Origin: Oribacterium sp. KHPX15
GTDB lineage: Bacteria; Bacillota; Clostridia; Lachnospirales; Lachnospiraceae
Direction: 5' to 3'
DNA length: 62,031 nt
NCBI RefSeq assembly: GCF_900107835.1
Contig: NZ_FNRG01000025.1
Coordinates: 1 to 62,031 of the forward strand
Part shown: one piece after another, positions 1-9,194 of the stretch
Position numbering within the stretch: position 1 is the stretch's first letter
Layout of the letters: each line of letters starts with the position of its first letter
Program-made: the position numbers and the translations under genes
Notes under the pieces: model-generated
Database searches by the model: none
Told to the model about the DNA's origin: nothing
What the model saw: the letters and a program-made list of their open reading frames with translations, nothing else

Positions 1-664
1 CGTGGTCATGTTTTTTACTGATATAGATGATGATCGCATTGAGAATATCATACTTCGGATCATCTGAATTACTACCAAACAAAAAACTTCTGTCAATTTT
101 ATAAACTTCAATTGAATTCGCTCTGGTCTGAGCTGCTCCGGTGCAAAGCCAGATAGAGTATACCTTTTTGATATTCCCATACTTTACGGGATCGTCACTG
201 TCTGTAGTGAACTCAACTCCCTGCTGTGCCGAAATCATACGGCAGCAATAGAATAAGGCTCTCAGCGGTAAATCATATCCGGGTTTATCTTCATTCTGGG
301 CTTCAAGATTTATGATGAGTTTAATATACTCTGAATCTCCATTGCCAGGTAGCCTGAGATACGTACGTATATCGTATTTGTCCAAACCTTCTTCGTTCAA
401 ATACGCTTCTGTATTCAGTCCGTCAATCCGTTCACCTGCATTGGTGAGCCCGCTGTCAACATAAACCTTACTTACGAGAACATCACCTTCTATACAGGTC
501 TCAATCTCGTCATAATTCATATCCCGGCACTCGGATACGACTTCTTTGAAAATCCTTGCAAGCAAAGGTTTGTATGCAAGGATATTTTTCACCGTCATAT
601 CCAGCCGGATCTTGTCGGGGTCCGTAGCCACTATGGCTTTCCCCAATCCTGTAAATTGTTCCAT
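1..664 (-). CDS. PD-(D/E)XK nuclease-family (putative transposase/Rpn-like) protein, 3' end outside window
   Basis: I read this frame from the minus strand: 221 codons stay open from an ATG at 664 to the window edge, with the C-terminus missing. The ATG follows AGGAG by 7 nt. The translation contains KYDIRTYLRLPG, then LIINLEAQ, then RALFYCCRMIS. This order matches a protein group abundant in Lachnospiraceae that is annotated as PD-(D/E)XK nuclease or Rpn-like transposase, where a D and an ExQ/ExK pair form the metal site. The family is linked to DNA cleavage and recombination, but most members are uncharacterised. The assignment rests on motif recall, not a search. Confidence 0.7.
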   Translation of the reverse strand, partial: MEQFTGLGKAIVATDPDKIRLDMTVKNILAYKPLLARIFKEVVSECRDMNYDEIETCIEGDVLVSKVYVDSGLTNAGERIDGLNTEAYLNEEGLDKYDIRTYLRLPGNGDSEYIKLIINLEAQNEDKPGYDLPLRALFYCCRMISAQQGVEFTTDSDDPVKYGNIKKVYSIWLCTGAAQTRANSIEVYKIDRSFLFGSNSDDPKYDILNAIIIYISKKHDH

Positions 665-1408
665 ATCTACTCCTAAAATCCGGCGAGAAAGATATGAACC
701 TCTCGCCTTGATTATATATCAGTTCTGCGCAAAGCTGATAATGAAATTTGTATTATCGGGAATGATCATTCTGAATGAATTTCAAGATTATAACCTTTGA
801 ATGTCTACCAGACTTTAGAAGCATATCACAGCCGGACCGGGTTTCATATGGTCTGTTTTCGGACCATATCCACCGGGGATGGTTCTCGTCGGCAAATCCA
901 CAATATCATTAATAAAATAAAGATAAGAGCTGCCCGACTGGGCAGCTCTTCTTGTAAGTTTATTGTTTAATGATATATAGAAGAAAATCATCAATTTTTA
1001 ATAATCATCCTCTGCAATCACCATCGGATCCGTAAACCTGGTCTCCTCTGAAAAATAAAATATACCCATAAATTCCCTATAGTAGAAATAAATTCCATAA
1101 AATCATAGTTTATAAAATTAATATCCATTTTATCATCATAACCTACACTTTCCTTACATGGTAAACCAAAATTAAACTAAGTTTACCTCCGATTATTACA
1201 CTATTCTTTGGAAAAACTTAAAACCTACACAAAAACTCACAAATTTAAGCCATTAAAAATTAAATCCTAAGCACCAATTATTAATAAAAAATAACTTTTT
1301 ACGAAAAATTCGGTTTATTTTTAAGGGAATTATTAATATTCGGTTTGCTAAAATTTGTTCATAAAATGATTAAACCAAGGTTTGGCTTAAACATAGAGGG
1401 TGTAGTTT
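665..1408. other. Intergenic region upstream of pilus operon 1
   Basis: No gene is seen. The stretch holds an inverted repeat (ATATGGTC 846-853, GACCATAT 862-869), a REP-like GC-rich segment at 870-893, a strong hairpin at 925-950, and then about 400 bp of very AT-rich DNA up to the adhesin. The 9-mer ATTCGGTTT occurs twice, at 1308 and 1338, 30 bp apart; this could be a regulator site but is unproven. No convincing -35/-10 pair was found. Confidence 0.6.
925..950. terminator. Hairpin, probable terminator (stronger on minus strand)
   Basis: A perfect 11 bp stem (AAGAGCTGCCC with its complement) has a 4-nt GACT loop. The minus-strand side is followed by a T-rich tail. No obvious gene is served on either strand, so it may be a relic. 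Confidence 0.55.
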
Positions 1409-4400
1409 ATGAAGAAAACTAATTATTCAATCAAAAAAATATTCAGGAAGGGATTGGCAACATTGCTGACTGCCAGCATGGTAGTCACAGCAGTACAGGC
1501 TCCGGCCTTTGCTGAAAGTGCCGAGGAAGTAACAGAATCAAGTGCTTCCGTTTCCGGAATTATACATAAGAAGATCACACTTGAGCTTTTAAGCGATGAC
1601 TTGAAGGAAGCTGCTCTTACAGCGATCCGCGAGAACCGTCTTTTCGACGCCGAGGATTATCTGGGAGCAACCGGAGACAATCAGAAAGCATTAAAAGAAT
1701 ATGAAGCATTCTTCAATGAGAATCCGGGACTTTATGTAGTGGATGCTCCTGAGTCAGTTCAGGACACACTTTCCGGTGAGGACGCCGAGCTTCGCATCTT
1801 CGTTCAGAAAGATGCCAAGATGGCAACGGTTGACCTCACAGCAAGCCCCAGTGAAATCACAAAAGAAGATTCTACAGAGTCAAAGAATGTTGAGTTCCGC
1901 TATGGTACAGATAAGGATATAATCCTTTACGAGCCATCATCACAGGTTGATACACTTGTAAATGGCGGTGAGGATGCTTACTACGTTGATCCTGAGCAGG
2001 AAATTGCCGATAACTCGGATTACGAGCTTACAGGAAACGAGAAGATCACATTCATGTTTGTGAATGCTTCCGACGAGAAGGTGACTTTCACACTGAAGGT
2101 TGACGGCGTAACTTATGACAAGGTAGAGGTTGGCGGAAGAAAAGCTGCTCTTCAGAAGATCATTAATGAGGCAGGAACCAAGAAGTCTACCGAGGAAACA
2201 ACAGTAGCTGAGACTACAAAAGAAGAGACAACAGTAGCTGCAGAAGTTTCAGAAGAAACAACAACCGTAGAAGAGACAACAGCAGCTGAGGTTAAGGATG
2301 CCGAGACAGAAGCTCCTGCAGAAGAGACAACCACTGAAGTTACAGAAGCAGCTGGCACAGACGCCGCAGAGATTACAACTGATACAAATGATTCATCAAC
2401 AGTAGTTGAAGAGACAGCCGCTGAGACAGAAAAAGAAACAGAAGCAGCTGAGACAGAATCTGATGTAAAGGTTGAGGCAGAAGCAGAGGAAACAACAGAA
2501 GCTTCAGAGGAGCCTGAAACAGAAGCTACTATTCCTGAGAAGATCGCTGAAGCAGTAAGCGATGCATTCGATGGAGTAGGTGATGTAGTTCTTGGAAGAA
2601 TGACAGTATACGCAGGCGTTGTTGCTGAAGGCGTTGAATTCGATCCTGAGACAGAAGCACCTGCAGCAGAAGATTCCGGAGAGGAAGAAGAAAAAGAGAC
2701 AGACGGCGTTGTTGCTGAAGCAGTTGAAGCAGCAGCCGGAGAAGATACAGCAGCTGAAACTGATGAAGTAAAGTCAGAAGAAGTTACAGAAGCAGTTGAG
2801 GCAGCAGATGATTCAACAACACTTGAGAATGCAGTTGCTGAAGGAATCTCAGAGGACGAGGCTGAGGATCAGGTTCAGGAGACAGAAGCTGTTGAGACAA
2901 CAGTAGCTGAAACCGTAGCCGTAGCTGAGACAGAAGCTCCTAAGGAAGAAATCAAGAAGGTTGATGAGACCAAGGCTGCTGTAAAGTCAGAATCCAAAAA
3001 GGTAGCATCCGAATCAGAGATAACTGAGTACGATGACTTCGCAAAGGAACTCATCGCAGAAGTTAAGGAAGAAGTTCTTCAGGACAAGGAAGCAGCCAAG
3101 GAAAACATCAAGGTTGCAAGAATCGCTCAGTACACAATTAATGAGCTTGGAAAGGTTCACTACGAAACAGAAATCGACGGATACAACGTAGAAGTCTTCG
3201 CATTAAGAACTGCATTCGGTGATAAGACTCCGGAGCTTAAAGTAAAAAAGCTTTACAAGCCTGAAGAAGTAGCTGATGGTTCAGAAAAAGTTCTTACAGA
3301 CGAAGAAATAGCAGAGCTTAAAGCAAACAATATTTATGAGAATTCACAGTCACTGGATATCTACTTCGTAGACAGCTTTGGAATGGAAGTAGAGCCTGAA
3401 GAGACTGTAAAGGTAAGAATCACAGTAAATGATGAAGACCTTTTGAAAAACATCGATGCATCTTCACTGGAAGTACATCACATCAAAGAAGAAGACAGTA
3501 CATTGAAAACAGAAAAGGTTGCTTCAACAGAAGATGTAAAAGCACTTGATGAGAATGATGAAAAGATTTCTGATGAAGACCTGAAGGCAGATGCAGAGGC
3601 AGATGCGGAAGGTGAGGAAAAGGAAGTTAATGTAGCAAGTGCGGTTGCAGAGTTTGAAGTTAATAGTTTCTCGACATTTACAATCACTTGGAAGCAAGAC
3701 AATCACACCTATGCAACCATAACAGTTCATTATGTAGATGAAAAAGGCAAAGAACTAGATGCCGTAAAATCTGTTCAGACTTTAAACATTGCGGATGGAG
3801 ATGTGATTCTTTCGGATGTTCAGGGGGGAGTTACAGACTATGATTACGTAGAAGCTCGTCTCGGAAGTATAGATGGAGCAGTTGTTGCAACGGTAAACGC
3901 TGCTAATAAGATCTACAGTGATAGTTATAAAAAAGTAAGATTCTATGATGAATATGGAAAGCGAGTTGAGAATGGAAGCGTTCAAGGAAATGAACTGTTA
4001 GAGGAATCAGAAACAGGAACGTTATCAGATAAAGGTGAGCAGTTATATTATTATCAGTATACTGGATATTATTATGATTTACAGTATGATGAGGGATTTG
4101 ACGCATACTATGACGGGGATAGCTACGATTTTGCGAAAGTTACTGAGAGAACATCGGATAATATAACTATGTATACATATGCCGGTCAATACTATGGCAC
4201 AAAGTATTACAAGGTATATGATTTAGAAACAAGAAAAAGATGGTCTAAAGAACGCGAGTATGTTAATGATGTATATCTGATTTATAGAAAAACAGAAAAC
4301 CCTATAGGAGGAAATAGTAATCTGGATCCGAATGCATTAGGCGCTCCGGCAGCTAGTAAGACACTTACTCCTAACGATGATGGAACTTATACATTAACAC

Positions 4401-6955
4401 TAAATGTACAGGGTAAATCTGAGGGTAAGAAGAAAGATGCCAAAGCAAATGTAATAATTGCATTGGATGTATCCGGAAGTATGATAAAAGATACTGACAA
4501 TAAACCTAATGATAGACTTGTTATAGCTAAGGAAGCGATTAACAGCCTTGCCAGCAAGTTATTTGAAAATAATGCAACCATATCAGATAGCATTGAGATT
4601 GGATTTATTACATATTCTACTTCCATAAAAGAAACATCTGATAAGAACTATACGAACTATACAGATTTTAAACAACTGGTTGATAGTCAAACGGCTGAAG
4701 GAGGAACAAACTGGGAGGCTGCACTTTTGGCTGCCAATAAATATGATTTTAATGATGACGATCCTATATATGTGATTTTTGTATCCGATGGAAAACCGAC
4801 ATTCAGGACAAATGCAAATGGTAGTACTGAAGACATTGAAGTATTGCAAGATTTTAATGGCGGTGTGTATCGTGTATACGGTGGCGGTAATTATGATCCT
4901 GGAAATCGTTGTTTAGCAGCAGCGCAAATAGCAGCAGAATCTCTAATAGGTGCCAATAAAAAACTATATGCAGTTAATGCATTTAGTAATACTGATGCTG
5001 AGTCCCATATGAAGTCACTGTTTGGAGAAGATGAGACAGCTAAGAAAAACAACTATTTCAACGCAAATGACAAGAAGGCTTTGACAGATGCATTTGATAC
5101 GATTTGTAGGGAAATCACACAGGATCTTTCGTATGCAAATGTTAGCATCTCAGATGAAGTTACACATGATACTTCTACAAATATTAAAACTTCTGCTTCA
5201 ATTTCCGGAACACCTACAGGTTTTGAGTATGATGTTTATATGACAAAAACCGTGATAGAAGATGGTAAGACAAAGGAAGTAAGAGTAGATTCCACAGCAG
5301 ATGCTCTTTGGGAAGCATTCAAGAAAACAGGCGCAGATGAAGATGAAGGTTTCTTAGAAACTTATAAAGATGCTCAGGATCTTGCTAATGCGCTTGCAGT
5401 GGAAAAAGCTGAACTTAATAAGTCTGAGAATGCAGCTTCATTTGTAAATGGAGAAGTAAATTGGGAAATAAAAGGAAAAGAAAAGATAACATATAAGGAT
5501 AAAACAACTGGCGCAGATAAAGTTGCCTATAAACTTATGAATAGAGCAACATACTCCGTAAGCTTTGTAGTATGGCCAAGTCAGGATGCATATGATGCAG
5601 TTGCAGATAAATCAAATAGTGTGGCAACTAATTATAGTGACCCCAACTTGAAACAGGATGATGAAGGTAACTGGACATACAAGACAAATGGTGATGCAAA
5701 CCTTTATTATTCAGTTTACTACAATAATGATGGAGCTGTAACAACAAATGAAAAGGACCCTGTTCCATTATCAACTGACAAAGTTATGAAACTCTCAGGT
5801 ACAAATCTTGGAGTTGATAAGATTTGGCAGGTCGATAATATCGATGAGCAGAAGGGGCTTATCGATAATCACGAACAAATCACACTTAACCTGTACAAGG
5901 GAACAGATAAGGATGCATATATATCTGGCATTGTTGTAAAGCCCATAGCAGATACAGTTAATACCGACAATAATATTTATAAGGATGAAGCCAAGACGGA
6001 GTTGGTCGGTGTTAAGGCTAGCTACAAAGATCCTGAAGACGGAACAACAAAACAGGGTATAAAGTGGACGAATAGCCAGGAACTTGCTATTTCACCTGGT
6101 ACATTGGTAACAAAACCAAGTGATCCTAGCAAGGATCCATATAAAGATCTTGGAAAACCTCAGTATACCTTAGGTTCTAAGACATATTACATGCTTGAGG
6201 CCGGACATGATTATCACTTTGATGAGAAGAGTGAAAACCACAAGTTTGAACTTAATACCAGAACATATCATCCGATGCTTGTAGATGGAACATTGTATGA
6301 TGTAACCTTTGGCGAGAACAACGTTATCAAGTCAATGGAACAGATGGGAAGCAAGGGAGATGAAAAGATCACTGCTTACAACAAGCTGGAGTATGACGAT
6401 CTTAAAGTTACCAAGGTTTATACCGGAAACATGGCCAGAACTTATGATACAACATTTAGGCTTCACCTCTTCGATGAGTCAGGTAATGCAAAGGCATATG
6501 ATGAGGTTGTAAATCTTAATAAAGATGGTGAAAACGAAAAGTTATCTAAGGTTACTGGAGATAGTAATGTAGGAGTATATGAGTTCATTATCAAACCGAA
6601 GAATCTTAATGATATAGATTCGGCTGATGCTTCAATAACTCTTTTATTACCAAAGAATGTTAAATATATCGTTGAAGAAGTAAAGGATGGAAAGCTTTAC
6701 AGTAATTACAAGACTAAATGGGGTACATCAAGTGCAGAAGTAACAAATGAATGTGCACCAACTGGTAATGCTTTCACATCTAAGCTGAAACTTGATGAGT
6801 TTAACGAAATCTATTTTGTTAACGAAAATAAGATTGATACTCCAACAGGATTTAGAGATAATGTAAATCCGTTCGTAGTACTTGCAATTGCAGGTTTAGC
6901 AGCAATGGTATTCCTTGCATACGACTTCCAGAAGCGTCGTCTGTTTGAAGACTGA
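1409..6955 (+). CDS. Pilus tip adhesin 1: vWA-domain surface protein with sortase signal
   Basis: This is an 1848-residue secreted protein, probably the tip subunit of a sortase-built pilus. The signal peptide ends near AFA at 33-35. A conserved N-terminal region (about 45-250, with LLSDDL and AIRENRLFDA) is shared with the protein at 13771. A Glu/Thr-rich stalk (about 255-535) follows, then a second shared region (540-780) ending in SFSTFTITW. The von Willebrand A domain begins near 1015 with the MIDAS motif DVSGS at 1020-1024. The C-terminus has beta-rich modules, then TPTGF (from residue 1811), a membrane segment and a KRR tail. TPTG resembles the QVPTG signal used by class B pilus sortases. 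It heads an operon of pilin, SipA and sortase genes. Parts of 3.7-6.3 kb look more AT-rich than the stalk. The ligand is unknown. Confidence 0.85.
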   Translation: MKKTNYSIKKIFRKGLATLLTASMVVTAVQAPAFAESAEEVTESSASVSGIIHKKITLELLSDDLKEAALTAIRENRLFDAEDYLGATGDNQKALKEYEAFFNENPGLYVVDAPESVQDTLSGEDAELRIFVQKDAKMATVDLTASPSEITKEDSTESKNVEFRYGTDKDIILYEPSSQVDTLVNGGEDAYYVDPEQEIADNSDYELTGNEKITFMFVNASDEKVTFTLKVDGVTYDKVEVGGRKAALQKIINEAGTKKSTEETTVAETTKEETTVAAEVSEETTTVEETTAAEVKDAETEAPAEETTTEVTEAAGTDAAEITTDTNDSSTVVEETAAETEKETEAAETESDVKVEAEAEETTEASEEPETEATIPEKIAEAVSDAFDGVGDVVLGRMTVYAGVVAEGVEFDPETEAPAAEDSGEEEEKETDGVVAEAVEAAAGEDTAAETDEVKSEEVTEAVEAADDSTTLENAVAEGISEDEAEDQVQETEAVETTVAETVAVAETEAPKEEIKKVDETKAAVKSESKKVASESEITEYDDFAKELIAEVKEEVLQDKEAAKENIKVARIAQYTINELGKVHYETEIDGYNVEVFALRTAFGDKTPELKVKKLYKPEEVADGSEKVLTDEEIAELKANNIYENSQSLDIYFVDSFGMEVEPEETVKVRITVNDEDLLKNIDASSLEVHHIKEEDSTLKTEKVASTEDVKALDENDEKISDEDLKADAEADAEGEEKEVNVASAVAEFEVNSFSTFTITWKQDNHTYATITVHYVDEKGKELDAVKSVQTLNIADGDVILSDVQGGVTDYDYVEARLGSIDGAVVATVNAANKIYSDSYKKVRFYDEYGKRVENGSVQGNELLEESETGTLSDKGEQLYYYQYTGYYYDLQYDEGFDAYYDGDSYDFAKVTERTSDNITMYTYAGQYYGTKYYKVYDLETRKRWSKEREYVNDVYLIYRKTENPIGGNSNLDPNALGAPAASKTLTPNDDGTYTLTLNVQGKSEGKKKDAKANVIIALDVSGSMIKDTDNKPNDRLVIAKEAINSLASKLFENNATISDSIEIGFITYSTSIKETSDKNYTNYTDFKQLVDSQTAEGGTNWEAALLAANKYDFNDDDPIYVIFVSDGKPTFRTNANGSTEDIEVLQDFNGGVYRVYGGGNYDPGNRCLAAAQIAAESLIGANKKLYAVNAFSNTDAESHMKSLFGEDETAKKNNYFNANDKKALTDAFDTICREITQDLSYANVSISDEVTHDTSTNIKTSASISGTPTGFEYDVYMTKTVIEDGKTKEVRVDSTADALWEAFKKTGADEDEGFLETYKDAQDLANALAVEKAELNKSENAASFVNGEVNWEIKGKEKITYKDKTTGADKVAYKLMNRATYSVSFVVWPSQDAYDAVADKSNSVATNYSDPNLKQDDEGNWTYKTNGDANLYYSVYYNNDGAVTTNEKDPVPLSTDKVMKLSGTNLGVDKIWQVDNIDEQKGLIDNHEQITLNLYKGTDKDAYISGIVVKPIADTVNTDNNIYKDEAKTELVGVKASYKDPEDGTTKQGIKWTNSQELAISPGTLVTKPSDPSKDPYKDLGKPQYTLGSKTYYMLEAGHDYHFDEKSENHKFELNTRTYHPMLVDGTLYDVTFGENNVIKSMEQMGSKGDEKITAYNKLEYDDLKVTKVYTGNMARTYDTTFRLHLFDESGNAKAYDEVVNLNKDGENEKLSKVTGDSNVGVYEFIIKPKNLNDIDSADASITLLLPKNVKYIVEEVKDGKLYSNYKTKWGTSSAEVTNECAPTGNAFTSKLKLDEFNEIYFVNENKIDTPTGFRDNVNPFVVLAIAGLAAMVFLAYDFQKRRLFED

Positions 6956-6981
6956 TTAAACAGTTAAAAAGGCAAAAGCAA

Positions 6982-7206
6982 ATGGCATCAAGATCACTTG
7001 AGGATATTGCAGAATTTATCGAAAAGATGAAGTTCCAGAAATCCCTTTTCGGAGGGGTGAACGAGCAAAGTGTCTGGAAAAAGATCGATGACCTGAACAA
7101 TGAATACAAATCAGTATTCGAAGAGCAGGAGATCAAATACCGGACACTGCTCGAGGAACGGGATCTCGAGATAAAGAAATTAAAAGAAAAACTGAATATG
7201 GACTAA
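6982..7206 (+). CDS. Small coiled-coil protein in pilus operon 1
   Basis: This 74-residue protein is not recognised. Its second half is charged and heptad-like (LNNEYKSVFEEQ onward), which suggests a coiled coil; there is no signal peptide or membrane segment. It lies 26 nt after the adhesin and 11 nt before the SipA-like gene, so it is probably co-transcribed with them. The upstream AAAAAGG is a weak ribosome binding site. It may be a cytoplasmic accessory factor. Pilus copy 2 has no equivalent. Confidence 0.65.
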   Translation: MASRSLEDIAEFIEKMKFQKSLFGGVNEQSVWKKIDDLNNEYKSVFEEQEIKYRTLLEERDLEIKKLKEKLNMD

Positions 7207-7217
7207 GGAGGACAGTC

Positions 7218-7799
7218 ATGAAACATGGAAACGGTTCTCCCGAAAAGAAGGCATCGGCCAAAGGAAGTCCTGTAGACCAGGCGATCAGGAAAAGACGAAG
7301 AAGACTCAGTCAGATAAGTGATATTAAGTCATTTTTCTCAAGGCTTCTGGTAATGATCATCATGATTTACATCATGTTCTGGATCATCTTCGGACTGAAA
7401 CCCATGGCCAATGACGACATGAAACCAAGAATCAGCGCCGGCGACCTGATGCTTTTCTACCGGCTTGAGACACGAATCAATTCCGACGATGTGGTGGTTA
7501 TCCAAAAAGACGGAAAGACCTACACCGGAAGAGTCGTGGCAAAGGGCGGAGACAAAGTTGAAGTCACGGACGATTCAACACTTAAGATCAACGACAGTAC
7601 GATGATCGAAAGTGATATCTTCTACAGCACACCAAAGTATGAGGAATATGTACAGTATCCGCTGCAGCTTGCAGATGATGAATATTTCATCTTATGCGAC
7701 TACAGAAACGGAGCCAAGGACAGCCGCTACTTCGGAGCTGTGAAGAAAAGCGAAATCCTGGGTAAGGTGATAACGATCATCAGAAGATCCAATCTGTAA
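7218..7799 (+). CDS. SipA-like signal peptidase homologue lacking the catalytic dyad
   Basis: This 193-residue membrane protein has one N-terminal membrane segment (about 41-60) and an S26 signal-peptidase fold. In active enzymes the serine box reads SMxP; here it is D67-M68-K-P. The lysine box, normally VKRV, reads Y-T-G104-R-V-V. Both catalytic residues are therefore replaced, by Asp and Gly. From memory, the same Asp/Gly replacement occurs in Streptococcus pyogenes SipA, which is needed for T-antigen pilus polymerisation without being a peptidase. Its position between adhesin and major pilin supports a pilus assembly or chaperone role. AAGGAGG precedes the ATG. Confidence 0.85.
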   Translation: MKHGNGSPEKKASAKGSPVDQAIRKRRRRLSQISDIKSFFSRLLVMIIMIYIMFWIIFGLKPMANDDMKPRISAGDLMLFYRLETRINSDDVVVIQKDGKTYTGRVVAKGGDKVEVTDDSTLKINDSTMIESDIFYSTPKYEEYVQYPLQLADDEYFILCDYRNGAKDSRYFGAVKKSEILGKVITIIRRSNL

Positions 7800-7829
7800 A
7801 AGCTTACCCGGAAAACCAAGAGATCAAAC

Positions 7830-7845
7830 AAGTACGGCGGTACTT
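7830..7845 (+). promoter_or_regulatory. AAGTAC..GTACTT hairpin upstream of major pilin 1
   Basis: A 6 bp dyad with a 4-nt loop lies 55 nt before the pilin start. The same dyad (AAGTAC..GTACTT) occurs at 19686-19705 before pilin 2, although the flanking DNA has diverged. This suggests a retained regulatory, processing or mRNA-stability element. Confidence 0.45.
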
Positions 7846-7899
7846 ATTTGAATAAAAAACGTAGGATTATAATTTTATTTTAAGAGAGGGTTAATTATC

Positions 7900-9075
7900 A
7901 TGAGAAAGAACATTAACAAACTTGCAACACTCGTAATGACAGGCGCACTTGCTACATCAATGAGCTTCGGAGCTTTCGCTTTCAATTTTACTATTCCCAA
8001 AAAAGTTACAGTTGATATGGGTAATACAACAAAGGCTCCACAGACAACTTTCGCTCTTACAGTTTCTGGCGTTGAAGCTGCTACAGATAGCCAGGGAAAC
8101 GAAATAACTCCAGCAAATGTTAAGAAGAATATTACAGATATAGGTGCAACTACTCCAACAGAATATTCAGTAACACCTGGAACATCAACTCAGGCAGGAC
8201 AGATTTCATTACAAGGTGCTGCTTTCGGTGATAATTCAGTACTTAAGGATATTAAAGATGATAATAATAAAACAATTGGTCAGTATTACGAAGGTAGCTT
8301 TTCTGCAACTATAGCTGATAGTATCTTCAAAGCTCCTGGTGTATATTCATTTACAGTAAAAGAGACTAATAGTGGATATACAGGTATCAAGTATGATGGT
8401 GCTACATATACAATGTATGTTTTCGTAATTCAGGATAATGGTACCAATAAAGTTGATGGTGTAATTCTTGCAGATGAGTCTGGAAAGAAGATTGCTGATA
8501 TCACAAATGATTTCGGTGCTGATAGTGACAATAACTCTACACATAATATTACAATCACAAAGGATGTAGATGGTAACGCAGGTGATACACAGAAAGAATT
8601 TACTTTCAATATTTCTGTAGCACCTAAGGCTAATTCAGACACAACAAAAGTTCCTACATCACAGAAATTCACACTTACTGATGCTGCTGGTACTGCACAT
8701 ACAATTTCTGCAGATAACGCGTCTGTTGGTTACTCAATTAAGGAAGGTCAGGAAATTAAGATCAATGGTCTTACAGCTGATTATGATGTTTACGTAACTG
8801 AGGTTCAGGCTAATGCTGATGGATATACTACAACATATACAGCAAACGGTGTAAATGATATATCAGGATTAACAGATAACAAACTTACATCAGCTTCAGA
8901 TACAATTAAGTTTGAGGTAACAACTGATAATGCTACACTTCAGATCAAGAACTATCGTCAGAACGTAACTCCTACCGGTGTTGCTATGGACATTGCTCCT
9001 TACGCTCTTATGGTAGCTCTTGCAGGTGGCGCAGCTGCTACATTCCTTCGTAAGAAAGAGTCTTTCGAGGACTAA
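7900..9075 (+). CDS. Major (backbone) pilin 1, isopeptide-linkage type
   Basis: This 391-residue secreted protein has a signal peptide ending at AFA (25-27) and then IPKKV. A central pilin-isopeptide (FctA/Spy0128-like) domain has the hallmark segment YSFTVKET..YTGIKYDG..YTMYVFV, which ends in ITNDFG. A second beta domain follows (about 215-345). The C-terminus is TPTGV (T357 on), a hydrophobic stretch and RKKESFED. In this family an internal Lys-Asn bond stabilises each domain, and sortase joins subunits through the TPTG threonine. AGAGAGGG precedes the start, and the next gene is a sortase. It resembles the pilin at 19755 throughout. Confidence 0.85.
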   Translation: MRKNINKLATLVMTGALATSMSFGAFAFNFTIPKKVTVDMGNTTKAPQTTFALTVSGVEAATDSQGNEITPANVKKNITDIGATTPTEYSVTPGTSTQAGQISLQGAAFGDNSVLKDIKDDNNKTIGQYYEGSFSATIADSIFKAPGVYSFTVKETNSGYTGIKYDGATYTMYVFVIQDNGTNKVDGVILADESGKKIADITNDFGADSDNNSTHNITITKDVDGNAGDTQKEFTFNISVAPKANSDTTKVPTSQKFTLTDAAGTAHTISADNASVGYSIKEGQEIKINGLTADYDVYVTEVQANADGYTTTYTANGVNDISGLTDNKLTSASDTIKFEVTTDNATLQIKNYRQNVTPTGVAMDIAPYALMVALAGGAAATFLRKKESFED

Positions 9076-9118
9076 TCTGTAATTAACCCTTTTACAGAAA
9101 TTTAATTAGATAAATCCG

Positions 9119-9153
9119 GTGAAGCACCTTATAATAAATATTTGGTGCTTCAC
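9119..9153 (+). terminator. Hairpin between major pilin 1 and sortase
   Basis: A perfect 10 bp stem (GTGAAGCACC and complement) has a 15-nt AT loop and no long U tract. It could be a leaky terminator or 3' stabiliser that gives more pilin than sortase. Confidence 0.55.
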
Positions 9154-9194
9154 TCATAAAAAATTTCTGTATGGTAAGTTTTAAGGGAGGTCCG

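Noticed and set aside
546-800. 84-codon plus-strand frame near the left end
   Set aside because: It is largely antisense to the PD-(D/E)XK family gene and has no good ribosome binding site.
7218-7799. Active signal peptidase I
   Set aside because: Ser and Lys of the catalytic dyad are replaced by Asp and Gly.
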